Shown in pieces: positions 11,265 to 22,389 of a stretch of 64,000 nucleotides of DNA (its first letter is position 1; every line of letters starts with the position of its first letter). Source of the DNA: Heterocephalus glaber (taxonomy: Eukaryota > Chordata > Mammalia > Rodentia > Bathyergidae); assembly GCF_000247695.1 (NCBI RefSeq), contig NW_004624743.1, positions 11,179,744 through 11,243,743 on the forward strand, given 5' to 3'. The notes under the pieces were generated by a model that saw only the letters and a program-made list of their open reading frames with translations, made no database searches and was not told the DNA's origin. Position numbers and translations under genes: made by a program.

Positions 11265-11794
11265 TGTTCTCAGAATTTCCCGGACAGATGTGAAAGAGTG
11301 ATCTGCCTCCATACTGGGAGGGCACTGACAGTCTGAAGAAAGGCTCAGAAAGGTCGTTTGGCGAGTCGGAGAGTTTATTAGGGTTACCTACACATCAGTG
11401 GACAACTTGCAGGCTGCAGGACTACCAAAGTAACCGACTTCTCTTTGTGGAGCTACTGGTTTTATAGGGCTCTAATTAGAACCACAAAAGCAGGATCACA
11501 AAGAGGAGTCATTGAGAAAAAGAAAAGTGGCATGGATTCTGTTCCCGTCCTTATCAGACACTCCACTGCCCTTGCAAGGACTGCCAACACAGGGACGGAT
11601 GCCTTGTTTGGCTGCAGTCTGGCACACAGCCTCAGCACCTGGTGGGGGCCACTTGAGGGCTAAATAGTGGCCTGGTACAAAATGGAATTTCTCTGGCCAG
11701 TTTTCAGAGGAGTGTTCTTCCTACAAATGTCAACAAATGACAGCCACAGACAGACATGGAAGCAGATGGGGGGGAGACGGTATCTTTCAGAACA
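11265..11794 (-). mobile_element. Solo-LTR-like endogenous retroviral element
   Basis: Read on the minus strand this has LTR architecture. A U3 of about 330 bp comes first. A TATA box follows (TTTATA on plus at 11461-11466, that is CCTATAAAACC). About 85 bp downstream is a polyadenylation signal (TTTATT on plus at 11374-11379, that is CTAATAAACTC), then a U5 of about 105 bp. The proposed ends are TGTTCT at 11265 and AGAACA ending at 11794, giving the TG...CA form with a 6 bp terminal inverted repeat. No primer binding site or gene fragment follows the U5 end, so a solo LTR is most likely. No clear target-site duplication was found, so the exact boundaries are tentative. Confidence 0.6.
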
Positions 11795-12549
11795 AAGAGG
11801 TTTCTCTTGGAAAGATGAAATAGATACACTTTCCCTCATTCCTCCTACTATGTTGAGATTAAAAGCCTGAATGTGATAAATGAAACAAACCTAAGAAGAC
11901 GGGAGGGTGGAAAGAAGAATGTAGACAATCTAAGGATCTTGAGTTCTGAGAGAAAATAGAGTGGTGAGCTCCCTGAGTTCCCTTTTAAACTCATCAATGC
12001 TGACTTGATATAGAAGAGACAGAAAACTAGATCAGTGAGTGCATACAGATGTCAAATGAAAACCTACTCTGACCAAGAAACCACTAAGAAGCCTAGTAGG
12101 ACAGGACACTGGTGTAACCAGTCTATTTCAGCTATATGATACAACAAAATAACAAAAATTGAGTCAAAGTAAAGAGCCTAGACTTGTATCCCATAAAGTG
12201 TAGTTAGCTTTATTCACCTGTATCCAGGTTAACCCTCATGGTGTCAATTTGACTACTTTGATGACATTAAGAAAATGAAACATCTCTCCCCTTCCAAGTA
12301 AGATTATTCCAGTGGAGAAGTAACAGGCACTGAACTCATAACCCCACCTATCAGTAACAATCAGTCCTCCACTTGGCAATGGAGTCTAAGTGTGGGATCT
12401 GAACTGCACCCCACCTACTAGTGGGGAACAACTTCCTTCATCCACCAAATCAGTATCCAAGAACCCAGTACAACTTAAGAATTAAGTAAGATCCAAAATC
12501 ATATAGCATGGTATGGAAAATACCCAAGTTTCATGTGGAACTAATTTAT
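11795..12549. other. Noncoding, possible LTR remnant at 12225-12445
   Basis: Most of the stretch is unassigned. Around 12225-12445 the words GGTGTCAATTTGACTAC and AAGATTATTCCAGTGG recall ERVL-type LTR sequence of the MLT2 sort, but the match is weak. Confidence 0.3.
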
Positions 12550-12778
12550 CCCAGTGTGGTGGTACATATAATCCCATGCTACAATCCCAGTACTCGGGGA
12601 GGCTGAGGCACGTTTGAGGACTTCAAGTTTGAGCCTATCCTGTCTCAAAATTTAAATGAATTAAAAAAATAAATGAATAAATGAATGCTATCAATGTAGC
12701 TTAGTGCAAAGGCCTTGGATTCAATCTTCAGTATGATAGTAATAATAATAATAATGACAATAATACTAATAATAACTT
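12550..12778 (+). mobile_element. B1-dID dimeric SINE plus (AAT)n
   Basis: The left half is B1-like (CCAGTGTGGTGGTACAT, ACAATCCCAGTACTC, GGAGGCTGAGGCA). An A-rich linker at 12650-12685 joins it to a diverged ID half (GTAGCTTAGTGCAAAGGCC, then GGATTCAATCTTCAGTA). An (AAT)n run follows at 12737-12778, probably grown from the A-rich tail. Confidence 0.8.
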
Positions 12779-13029
12779 GTTATGTCAAAATTAGAAGGAT
12801 CCCAAACTAAGTAAAGATTAGCGACAGATGGAAACACCAAGATGCTTCTTTTAAAAATATTTTGTTTCAGTGGGCACAAGGATAATATTTTTACACATGA
12901 GTACAAAGTGTAATGATTAAGACAGGGTAAGCCGTGTCTGTCACACCAAACATTTAGCATTTCTTTGAATTGCGAACACTCAAAATCTTTTCTGTCAGTT
13001 ATTTTGAAATAGGCAATTAATTATCGACC

Positions 13030-13725
13030 ATCATTACTCTATTGTGCTATAAAGTATCAGAAGTTACTCCTCCTATCTGCTAATCTTTGCATATTAACCA
13101 CTCGCCTTTTTTTTTTTTTTTTTGGTACCAGGGCTCGAACTCAAGACCTTGCGCTTGGGAGGCAGGCGCTGGAACCACTGAGCTAAATCCCCAGCCCTAA
13201 CCACTCACCGTTTTCCTTAACCCTACCTTTCTAGATTCGTAGTCATTGTTTTACTTTCTACTTCGTTGGCATCAATTGTTTTTAGCTTTCACATACCAGT
13301 GAGAATATTTGGTATTTTCCTTTTTGTGCCTGACTTGTTTTAATTAACATAATGTCCTTTGGTTCCACCCAGGTGCCACAAAAAACTGAATTTAACTATT
13401 CTTTATGGCTGAATATTCTATGGTGAATATATAGCATGATTTCTTCATCAATTTATCCTTCTATGGGCATTTATGTTGATTTAATATCTTGGCTGTTGTG
13501 AACAGGGCTGCATAAACATGGGCATGCAGAAATCTCTTTGGCATATTGATTTTCTTACCTATGGATATGTCCTCAGTAGTTGAATTACTGGACTATATGA
13601 TAATTCTGTTTCCAGATTTTTGAGAAACATTCATACTCTTCTCCATCATGAATATATTAATTTACATTCCACCAAACGTGTACAAGAGTTTTCTTTTTTC
13701 CACATTTTCAACAAGGTCAGAGTAT
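13030..13725 (-). mobile_element. Old L1 3' UTR and ORF2 end, antisense
   Basis: The plus strand shows the reverse complement of an old L1 end: 3' UTR sequence around 13040-13330, then GGCTGAATATTCTATGGTG near 13406 and TTGTGAACAGGGCTGCATA near 13496, which mark the ORF2/3' UTR junction. ORF2-end sequence follows (TACATTCCACCAAACGTG near 13663). An ID SINE interrupts it at 13107-13197. Confidence 0.75.
13095..13209 (-). mobile_element. ID SINE with 12 bp TSD
   Basis: On the minus strand the body (13107-13197) reads GGGCTGGGGATTTAGCTCAG, then GAGTTCGAGCCCTGGTACC and a poly(A) run. TAGCTCAGTGG fits a pol III A box and GTTCGAGCC a B box. The target-site duplication is TAACCACTCGCC (13095-13106) and TAACCACTCACC (13198-13209), one mismatch. 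It inserted into the old L1 3' UTR. Confidence 0.95.
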
Positions 13726-13844
13726 ACAATAAACATACAAAAATTAATTATATATTCTACAATTGCAATGGGCATATAGAGACAAAAAATAAAAATATAA
13801 TAGGATTTGCAATTGATTAAAAATAGATATACTAGCAAAACACT

Positions 13845-15610
13845 GATATTATTTGAATAATGAAAACTACATAGAACTGGTGAAAAATATTAAAGAAAAT
13901 CTAAATGGATGGAGAGACACGTGATGGTCATGGGCTGGATTACCTAAGCTAGAATAGTTGACAATTCTCCCAAAACTGATACATGTGTACAATAAAATTC
14001 ATACAAAAACTATTGCAAGATATTGTGTAGATACTGACATTATTACTAACAAATTTATATGCAAAGGCAAAGCAATTAGAATAACTAAAGCAATTTGAAA
14101 AAAGAATAAAGTGGGAAGAATCTATCCAGTTTCAAGATTTAGATAGCAACCACAAACAAGATTTTTATTTGCAGAGGAAATACAAGTAGATCAATGGAAC
14201 AAAACAAATAATTCAAAATTAGTGCTGCAAAAAGTAAGGTCAGATTTCAAAAAATGGTGTTGGAATGTTTTGATAACTATAACTTTAAGGATACCTTGAG
14301 CTAAATGCTACATGATAAATTTAATACAAGAATTTACCAAAAATGAATCATATTATAGAAAATATAACACACAAAACTCTAAAATTTTAGAAGACAATAT
14401 AGCAGAAAATCTTTTAGCTTGGTGAATTGGTGAAGAATTTTCAACACGAAATCAAAAGAATCATCTATATACAGAAACACTTGACAAATTTGTCTCCATC
14501 AAAATGAGAATTTTAATTCTGGAACAAAAACACATGAAGAAGATGAAAAGGTAAATTACAGACTGGAACAGAATACTTGGAAAACATATCTGAAAAGGAC
14601 TCAGACTTAGAATGTTTAAAGGAGTCACAGAACTTGACCCTAAGAAACAATTATTCCAGTTATAAAATGGGCAAAATGCATGAAGTGAGACTTCATGGAA
14701 AAAATACTCAGGCGGGACATAAGTGCATACACAGATATTCAAATCACTCCTGATTAGGAAATGCAAATGAAGATCTTGAAAAATACTACTACTGAATTAG
14801 TAATACCAAATGTTGACCGTGATACAGAGAAACAAGATCGCTTGCACTTTGCTATTGATAATGTAAAATGATACATGGACCATAGAAAACAGCTTCATAG
14901 TCTCTTAGAAACCAAATGTACATTCACCACATGGGGAGTCAATTGTACTACCATCCCCAGGGAGTAAAAAGGTATTTTTACAAAATCTGCACATAATTGT
15001 TCTAAGAAGAATGATTTCAATAGCTCAAATGTAGGAAATAAAGATGTTTCTCTGAATAGGTGAATGGATAAACTGCAGTAGGACCATACCACAGGATGTT
15101 TCTTAGCAGTAAAAAGCAATAAACTCTTGATACAGACAACAGCTTAGAGGGATCTCAGTGGCATTATGCTGAGAGAGAAAAAAAATCTGGTCTCAGAAGG
15201 ACATATGCTACATGACTCCATTTAAATAGCATTTCCAAATGACAGAATTAAATAGAAAACAAATTAATGGTGCCTATGGGTTCGAGATGGTGGAGACTGT
15301 TGAGTGGGTGGGAGTGTAAAGGGGTTGGAAGAGTGAGATTTTTTTGGTTATGGAATAACTCTGTTTCTTGATTATATTGGTCATCACCCAAACTTATGCA
15401 TGATAAAATAACAGAGAACTATATAATACATTGTGCTAATGTCAAATTTCTCGTTTAGATAGTGCACTAGAGTTATATAAAGTATAATTATTGGAAGAAA
15501 GCAAATGAAGGACACGTAAGAGTTCTCTGTACTATCTGCAAGTTTTTGTAAAACTATATGTATTTCAAAATAATTACATAGTTTATAAGATAAAACATAG
15601 AACTAATATT
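13845..15610 (+). mobile_element. Old L1, ORF2 C-terminal half and 3' UTR
   Basis: A long diverged L1 in plus orientation. It starts near a GATGGAGAGACACGTGATGG block (ORF2) and passes AGATCAATGGAACAAAACAA near 14190. It then shows the ORF2 end (AATGGATAAACTGCAGTAGG near 15061) and GACATATGCTACATGACTCC near 15199. The end resembles an old L1 3' UTR at about 15520-15600. All frames are broken; open stretches such as 14461-14766 on the minus strand are shadows of it. Confidence 0.75.
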
Positions 15611-18223
15611 CTGGGAAGATTGCTTCTCAATGAGGTTAAAATAGTTGATGGCCAGGGAAAACAAACATGGACCTATTACAGACAAAGACAAATTTTTTAT
15701 TTAGTACCTTATTTCTAGCTAAATACAATTTCAAAGGAAATACTATGGCTTAATGAAATTCAAAATTAAAAGTATTTACATGCAGTTTTGGCTTCCTCAG
15801 CACTGGTTACAGTTATACCTGATAATTATTTTGGATATTAACTTCTCTTTCCAATGTTGAATTTGAAAAGAAGGGATGTCCTGGTATTTCTATTCCAAGT
15901 TGCTCTACTGAATGAAATGTTGGGAGGATCAGTCCCTAAACTATTATTTCACTTAGCCTTAGTGAGATATGTAATAGTCCAATTTGTAATGTGTTGTAAA
16001 AACAAAGAGCTGTTGAACTTTTGAGAGAAGAAAAAAATAATAATCTATTTTGTCAAAGAATTAAGATATATTGGTGAACTGGAATTTTCAAATGACAAAT
16101 TTTAAAATCAGGGTTCCTAGGTTTTTAGAAATGTACATCAATTCTACTTCCAGGACACTCTAATAAAGTTTGAAAAAAGGAACAATTTTATTAGATACCT
16201 TAGTTTATATAATCAATATTTTTGTATGTAAGCATAGATATGTAGACTTTCCCTAAATAAAGTAATTTTATTAAACTGGTCTCTGGTCATTTCATAAACA
16301 ACTAAATAAAGAATCTAGACTAAAGAATGTAAACACAAAAACTACTCAAGAAGATTTGGTGAGACTTCTGATATTTACAGAAAATAATTTACAGCAATAT
16401 GTTTAATTATCACACTACACGAGCTCTCACATATCTTTAGTTACTATTTTATCACTCATGATAGCACTAATGAATATCCTTCTGTTTCAGGGTGGACGGT
16501 TAAGTGATGACACATTCTCTTCCAAGAGGGGTGATTATTTTTTACCTGATTGTGGCTCTGGGAGTGAAGTACTAGAAATGGGTATCTATTAAGTTTTATT
16601 GACTATTCATAAAAGCTTATAATAACCAGCTGGATTCTGCAAACTGCACTGTGGGTGTTCAGCTATATTTACCATCAACTCTGTAAATAGTATGGATACT
16701 TTCATTTCAGGTTAACAGGCAAAAAGCGTTATCTCGAAATTGTACAATCTTATTGCTCCAACCCAAAGTTAAAAGAGGCATAGGTAACCAAGGAAACAGT
16801 GTATCCTTACTTTTGGATCTTTTAAAAAAGAATATATTTGTTTGGATGCCTAGACACTTGAAACATATTCTCCATTTAAATTTTTCTGCCAGTATAAAAT
16901 AGGACTTCCTACTTGCCAAAAAAACCTATCTTAACGTAATGAGTGAAAATGTAAGCAACCTTTCTTTTTAAGTTGTGTAGGCATTACATATGGTTCACTA
17001 AAATTCCTATGAAAAGTCAAGCTCTTCCTGGAAGTAAAATTTCAAAACAGTAAATCGTGACTCTAATATTAAACACATATGTGTTAAAGGTGTCATTTAA
17101 CTCATTAATTAATGAGGTAGTCAGTACTACGCTATTATCTGTTGGAATAAATATTCAACATATTTATATTTTTATTGAAAAAATTATCAATAACTTTCAG
17201 CCTTTTCTAAATCTGATAATTGTTTCTGACAATCTTCTCTCTTTTGTTCATTGCTTAAGTTCCAAGCATACAAAATTGTGCTTTGCTCCTAGTAATTAGT
17301 AAATAATGAAATAATAAGGGAAAGAATTCAAACAACCTGGGTAATATCTCACTAAATAAACAGAAATCCAAATGAACAAGAAAACAAGACTTCTACTTTT
17401 AGGGTTGTAATATATGGATCATTTTAATAGTCAAATAAAACTTGTTACAAATCAGGTATCTCAAAGTTTTAATTATAATAATTTATGTGTCAGAACAAAG
17501 AACGAAAACGTTTGGTTTATTTGTTATTTGTGTTTTTACCTCAACGCTTTGCCTAAAGAAATACCTTCAAGACCTTGACTTATGTGATGGTAACAACAAT
17601 ATTTCCAGTCAGATGTCATCCATCTTTATTAACCTTCCATTTTTTTCTCTGAGTTTCAGAGTCATTGAAATAAAATGCAGTCACACCCTTCGAGTTAGTC
17701 TTTCTTTTTTCCCTCTTTCATTAGAATCAAGATATTTTATGTTGCACTTTCACTTTTTAGAGATATCAAATAAACTGGAAGAGAACAGGAGGAAAGAAGA
17801 GAAATAAGAGAAAAAGGTAGTAGATGGAAATGAAGGACTATTGATTGAGGCTGACTCAGAATTCAGGGTCTCTCTTGTCTTTGATTCTCTTCTGGATATA
17901 AATAAATCTTTGAGAATTAAATAACCTCTTTCTTATCATAGGCATTGCAGTATTTTTTGTTTTATTTTATAAAATATTTGAAAAAGATAATTTGAGTGAA
18001 TTCTATGAATTCATAAGACACATTTGATGCCAACGACTACCTAAGAAAATATCCAAGTGTGACTCTAGTGAATAAGTGCAGGCAAAGTATTGAGGTTTAA
18101 TTTGAAAATCTGTCTTCTTGAACATTTTTTAAAAGTAAACAATGTATGTGATTGGCACTGTCCATAGGATGACTGCTTTAATTTTTAGGATAATATTGTC
18201 TGAATCTACTTGTGGAATAGAAG
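15611..18223. other. AT-rich noncoding sequence, no clear repeats
   Basis: No gene or repeat is recognised. Open frames at 17057-17299 and 17442-17807 are in very AT-rich sequence and have no recognisable domain. A possible but unproven splice acceptor with a 33-codon frame lies at 16478-16592. Confidence 0.35.
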
Positions 18224-18349
18224 AGCACTACACTTTTTTTTTGTTTTTTGTTTTGTTTTGTTGGTACTGGAGATTGAACTCAGGACCTTGTGCTTGCAAA
18301 GTAGGCACAGCACCATCGATCTACATCCTCAGCCCAGCACTTCACTTTT
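18224..18349 (-). mobile_element. ID SINE with 14 bp TSD
   Basis: The minus-strand body (18238-18335) ends in an A-rich tail containing CAAAACAAAAC units. The head is GGGCTGAGGATGTAGATCGA, with the B-box region GAGTTCAATCTCCAGTACC. The flanks AGCACTACACTTTT (18224-18237) and AGCACTTCACTTTT (18336-18349) differ at one position. The A box has decayed compared with the neighbouring copy at 18399. Confidence 0.9.
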
Positions 18350-18382
18350 AAATAGAAAAAAACCCGTCAAGTATCTCACATT

Positions 18383-18509
18383 TTAACAAAGTTATTTCTT
18401 TTTTGGGGGAGGGGGGGCGGGTACCGGGGATCGAACTCGTGACCTTGCGCTTGCGAGGCAGGCACCAGAACCACTGAGCTAAATCCCTGGCCCTTAACAA
18501 AGTTATTTC
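18383..18509 (-). mobile_element. ID SINE with perfect 16 bp TSD
   Basis: The body at 18399-18493 reads on minus GGGCCAGGGATTTAGCTCAG, then GTTCGATCCCCGGTACC, followed by a C-rich stretch and A tail. TTAACAAAGTTATTTC is present unchanged on both sides (18383-18398 and 18494-18509). A near-consensus body and a perfect duplication make this one of the youngest insertions in the window. The G-rich run at 18405-18422 on the plus strand separates the T run from the body and is unusual for the family. Confidence 0.95.
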
Positions 18510-20786
18510 CAAATAGATGTGATGTACTATTTCCTTTTAAAGTACTCAATAATAATTATTCATTGAATGCCTTTTATATTACATTGTAGAGATTAAGATT
18601 TAAATACTATTGATGCAGATTGATTAATTAAGAGTTGCTGGGTGAAAATGGTAAGCATACACTGACAAAATTCTTATCTCAATATAGCGTAAAGTTATTG
18701 AATACTATGTAGTGACATGTAGGGGATGAAAGTAGCAACTTTGTGTTATAAAATGGTATCAGGTTTCATTTATTTATAAAATGTTAAGAAAAACTTTTAC
18801 CTTTTGATCATCAGGAACAGTTAGCATTCACCATATGCCTCAAATAACTCCATGAAGAGACAAAGGAAAGAATAAAAATGAAGTTCTTTGTACATTGATT
18901 TTTATGAAAGCATTTTCCTGAAGAATCTATAAATGCTTATTTGAATAGATGTCAGTTGGATTCAGAATCTGAAAAGAGAGTGTCTGAAAACTGTAGTCTT
19001 CAACTTCAGTATGTCAATACTGATTTGGGCATTTTTGGACTAGTTTAGGTGTTAAGTAGAATTTTTAGGGAAATTTGGATTAATCTTTTTTTTGTATGTT
19101 GTCACGTTCTATTGCATTCCACTACTTGTTTGCAACGTAACTGTAATTTGAATTTTGAATTGCTAGATGTAGAAAATTAGATTTGAGAAAAGAATTGAAA
19201 ATTCTTCAGGCATTAGATTATTGCCACATATATATTTTTAATTCATTTTGAAATATTTATATGGTGTAAGAACAATTCTATCGACAAAATCAGTACATTT
19301 GGAAAACATTATTTTAATTCTTCCAAGGAAAATATTAACAAAAATAGCTACTCATTTTCATTGTTTAATGATAAAACTACTTTAGTCTTCCATTTTGAAA
19401 AAAAGTGTTTTGTATTTTCTCTGGTAGAGTTTTCATAATTTGGAGACATTTCCCTGGATCATTGACCATTGCAGGATTATATACAGTTATATAAATGAAG
19501 GGGAAGAAGGGGAAGGAAGGGATGAGGGAAGAAAGGAAGGAAGGAGAGAGAGGGAAGGAGGGAGAGAAGGAAAGAGGGAAGGAAAGAAAAAGAAGAGAAA
19601 TTTAAATTAAGAGAAGAGGCAAATGTATGTTATCTGAAATGATTTATGAACAAAAATACTATGTCTAATTAGACTTCACTGAACAGTTGCATTTTACAGT
19701 ATAAAGTCAAGGCAAAGATCTTTAAATCTTGAAGTTTATGAGTTATAACATTTATATTTATATGGATTTTTACCTATGTTTGACTGTGGTAATGTTGCAT
19801 ACCTAACCTTTAGATTAAGATACAACACAGGGATATGACTCCAAAGGTACAATCATACCTAAGCAATGTATTCCATTTATTTTGCTGAATGAACAAATTA
19901 GTCCACTTTTCCTTGATACCTGTTTTTTTCCACAGAATTTCAAATCTTTGTAATATTTCCATTCCATATTATTTGTTGGCAAGTTCATAATAGTCTTTGA
20001 AACTAATTCACTTTCCAATGTCCTGTGTTTAAAATTATCCTAATTATGTTTTGCAGATTTTTATTCTTAATACTGTAGCTCTATTACCACCACTACAACT
20101 TTATGCCTTTCTCCATAGTTCGATCACCACTGACTTTGGTTCTGACATTATTGTGTGTTAGCTCACTCTTAACAGTCCACTTCCAATAACAGCACATTCT
20201 GAAGCCCAATGACAGACTGACCTTGGATTACACCACTCTCTGACCTGAAACTCAGAGGTCTACCTGTGATCCACATAATAAAGTATCACCATGAACCATT
20301 GAGGCACCTCTAAAACCCGGTACCTTCCCACTATCACTATCCATGCCATGCCCTAGCTTTGGGCAGCCAGATGCCTCTGGAATGGAAAGTATTCCCCATA
20401 TAATATCTTCAGAGAGAAAGCTTTCTCTTATTTAATTTTGTATGTTCAACATTAAGCAATCTAGTAGTTGTAGAACTTGAATAGTAAATGGATGAATAGA
20501 TGATACTGTTTATTTTTTAAACAAAATTTTAAGGAATCTAAAAGCTATTTAAATAATATACATTGGGATATGCTATACAACGACTAAATAAAGTTACTTT
20601 TGTTCTAAATAGCATGACCCTTGGAATTATTAACAAAGCATAGATATCTTACTTAACCAATTTTGTAAAAAACTGAAAACCCTAATCTTCAGGACAAAAT
20701 AAATATTAAAGTAACATACTAAAAACACAACCAATGAATATATGTCTATATGTCAATTTTTAAAAGTGCTTAAGTTAATACATTTC
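18510..20786. other. AT-rich noncoding sequence
   Basis: No gene is seen. A purine-rich microsatellite lies at 19496-19600. The less AT-rich stretch at 20050-20400 could be an unrecognised old repeat. Confidence 0.35.
19496..19600. repeat. (GGAA)n-type polypurine tract
   Basis: About 105 bp made almost only of G and A on the plus strand, built from imperfect GGAA, GAAAGGAA and GAGAGAGGGAA units with a single T near 19523. Such mirror-like purine tracts can form triplex DNA, but that is not shown here. Confidence 0.95.
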
Positions 20787-21384
20787 AAAAAAGAGCTTTG
20801 GGGAATTAAAAGAATCATGCCACAGCGATATATGTGCACCCATGTTTACAGCGGCACAGTTTGTAATAGCTAAAGCTTGGAAACAGCCCAAGTGCCCATC
20901 AACTGGAAACTGGATATAGAAGATTTTTTTTTTAATAAAATGAAGCACTACTCAGCCGTAAAGAACAAGAAACTAGAGACATTTATAACTAAATGGATGC
21001 ATATTGAGGCCATACTAGGACACACATGTGTAAATACTGAATAGTTTCTCTAGTGTGAGAAACTGAAAGTGTAAATAAGGATTAAAATGAATAATTCATA
21101 ATTTGAAATAGAAAAAGGCCCAAAGGGGTAAGGGTGGTGGGAGGAGAAGGGGAAAGGGAAGAAGGGAAAGGAAAAATTATGGGAAAAGAAAAAAAAATCA
21201 AAACAAAATCTATATTAATAGGGAAGGGTGGAGGGGTGAAGGGCACGCAGGTAATGGGGAAAAATAAGAACCAAGATACATCATGTACAGGTACAAGCAC
21301 CCAATGATAAATGTAAACATATTGTACACCTAAAATATATCAATAAAAGAACTTAAGAAAAAAAAAGAAAAAAAGAGCTTTGGG
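20787..21384 (+). mobile_element. Young 5'-truncated L1 with 16 bp TSD
   Basis: The body (20803-21368) begins in the ORF2 C-terminal region. Blocks corresponding to APMFTAAQFVIAKAWKQPKC are readable before a stop. The ORF2 end with YSAxKN-like sequence follows, then a purine-rich 3' UTR (21120-21250), and a terminus TTGTACACCTAAAATATATC with a poly(A)-like tail. AAAAAAGAGCTTTGGG occurs at 20787-20802 and 21369-21384. The 3' UTR is the best preserved copy in the window of the lineage-specific tail used to recognise the copies at 1819, 4685, 6273 and 32248. Confidence 0.93.
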
Positions 21385-22389
21385 TAGCTCTTCCTTAAGA
21401 AACCTTTAAAAAACATAATAATTATAAAATGTAATAATTCAATAGTCTGAAAATATGCAAACTTACCAATTTATCAAAAAGTGAAATGCAAGATTTTCAG
21501 TTTCTATTTTTTTAAAAGAAGTTAACTTCAAAGTGATTAAATGTTAACATTTTAGAAATACCTGCCACCACTTATTTTCCTTATTTTGATATTTGAATAT
21601 CATTCTAAACAAGTGGAAAGGATGATTAATATAAACACCCATAATAATTGTAACATTATTCAAAACACAACAGAGGAAAATCAATGAAGCGTCAAAAAAA
21701 AAGACTGAACTGCAAAGACATATTGTTAAGAAAAATATTTTTAATATCTTCTAGAATGTTGTACAATAGAAAATAAATGAAAGATTAAGAAATGACAACA
21801 TTCTTTTCATGAGATTTTCAAAAATTAGAAAAGGAAAACAAAAGAAAAAAAATAGCTGTCTTTAAAACTTCTCTGTCTTACATTGTAATGAAGAAAATGT
21901 GAAAATAGCAAAAAAATGTATAATTTATATGGAGAAGTAAAAATGTTTTTAAGATATTATAATATTTATATATTAATGAAGGAAAAACTATTGAAAGATT
22001 TGGTGTAAATACAAATATTAAAACTTGCAAAATTCTGATCTTTTTGCCAGCATTGTCCATGAGATTTGGTTTTTAGATTTTATTTATTTAACCTTGAACA
22101 GAAACTGATGAGGTTATAAAATATAATAAACTTGAGATGCATAGTATTAGCTTGGGTTAAATTCATTAAATTATGATTTAAAAATCATAAAAAACAATGG
22201 ATCAGAGAAAATACTACTTTAAAAACTAGTCAAGTTTAAAAAAAATCTAGTCATTTTCTAAATGAAGTTCTATTTACCAGTTTTATTATAAATGTAATTA
22301 TTTCTTACTAAAATAAATTTAAACTTAGTTCATCATTTACATAGGACATATAACTTGAAGCCATTGAGTCTAGCATGCCATTTAACTTT
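21385..22389. other. AT-rich noncoding sequence, nothing recognised
   Basis: Very AT-rich and without recognisable repeats, genes or RNA. Confidence 0.35.

Noticed and set aside
13030..15610. Adjacent antisense and sense L1s read as one element with 5' inversion
   Set aside because: Both pieces contain ORF2 end and 3' UTR, so they overlap in consensus and must be two separate insertions.
17442..17807. 121-codon open frame, the longest in the window
   Set aside because: AT-rich sequence, no domain, no supporting promoter or splice signals; expected by chance.
18399..18493. tRNA-like A and B boxes, also at 13107, 23887, 50315, 52641 and 61286
   Set aside because: These are ID SINEs with A tails and target-site duplications, not functional tRNA genes; no acceptor stem pairing is evident.
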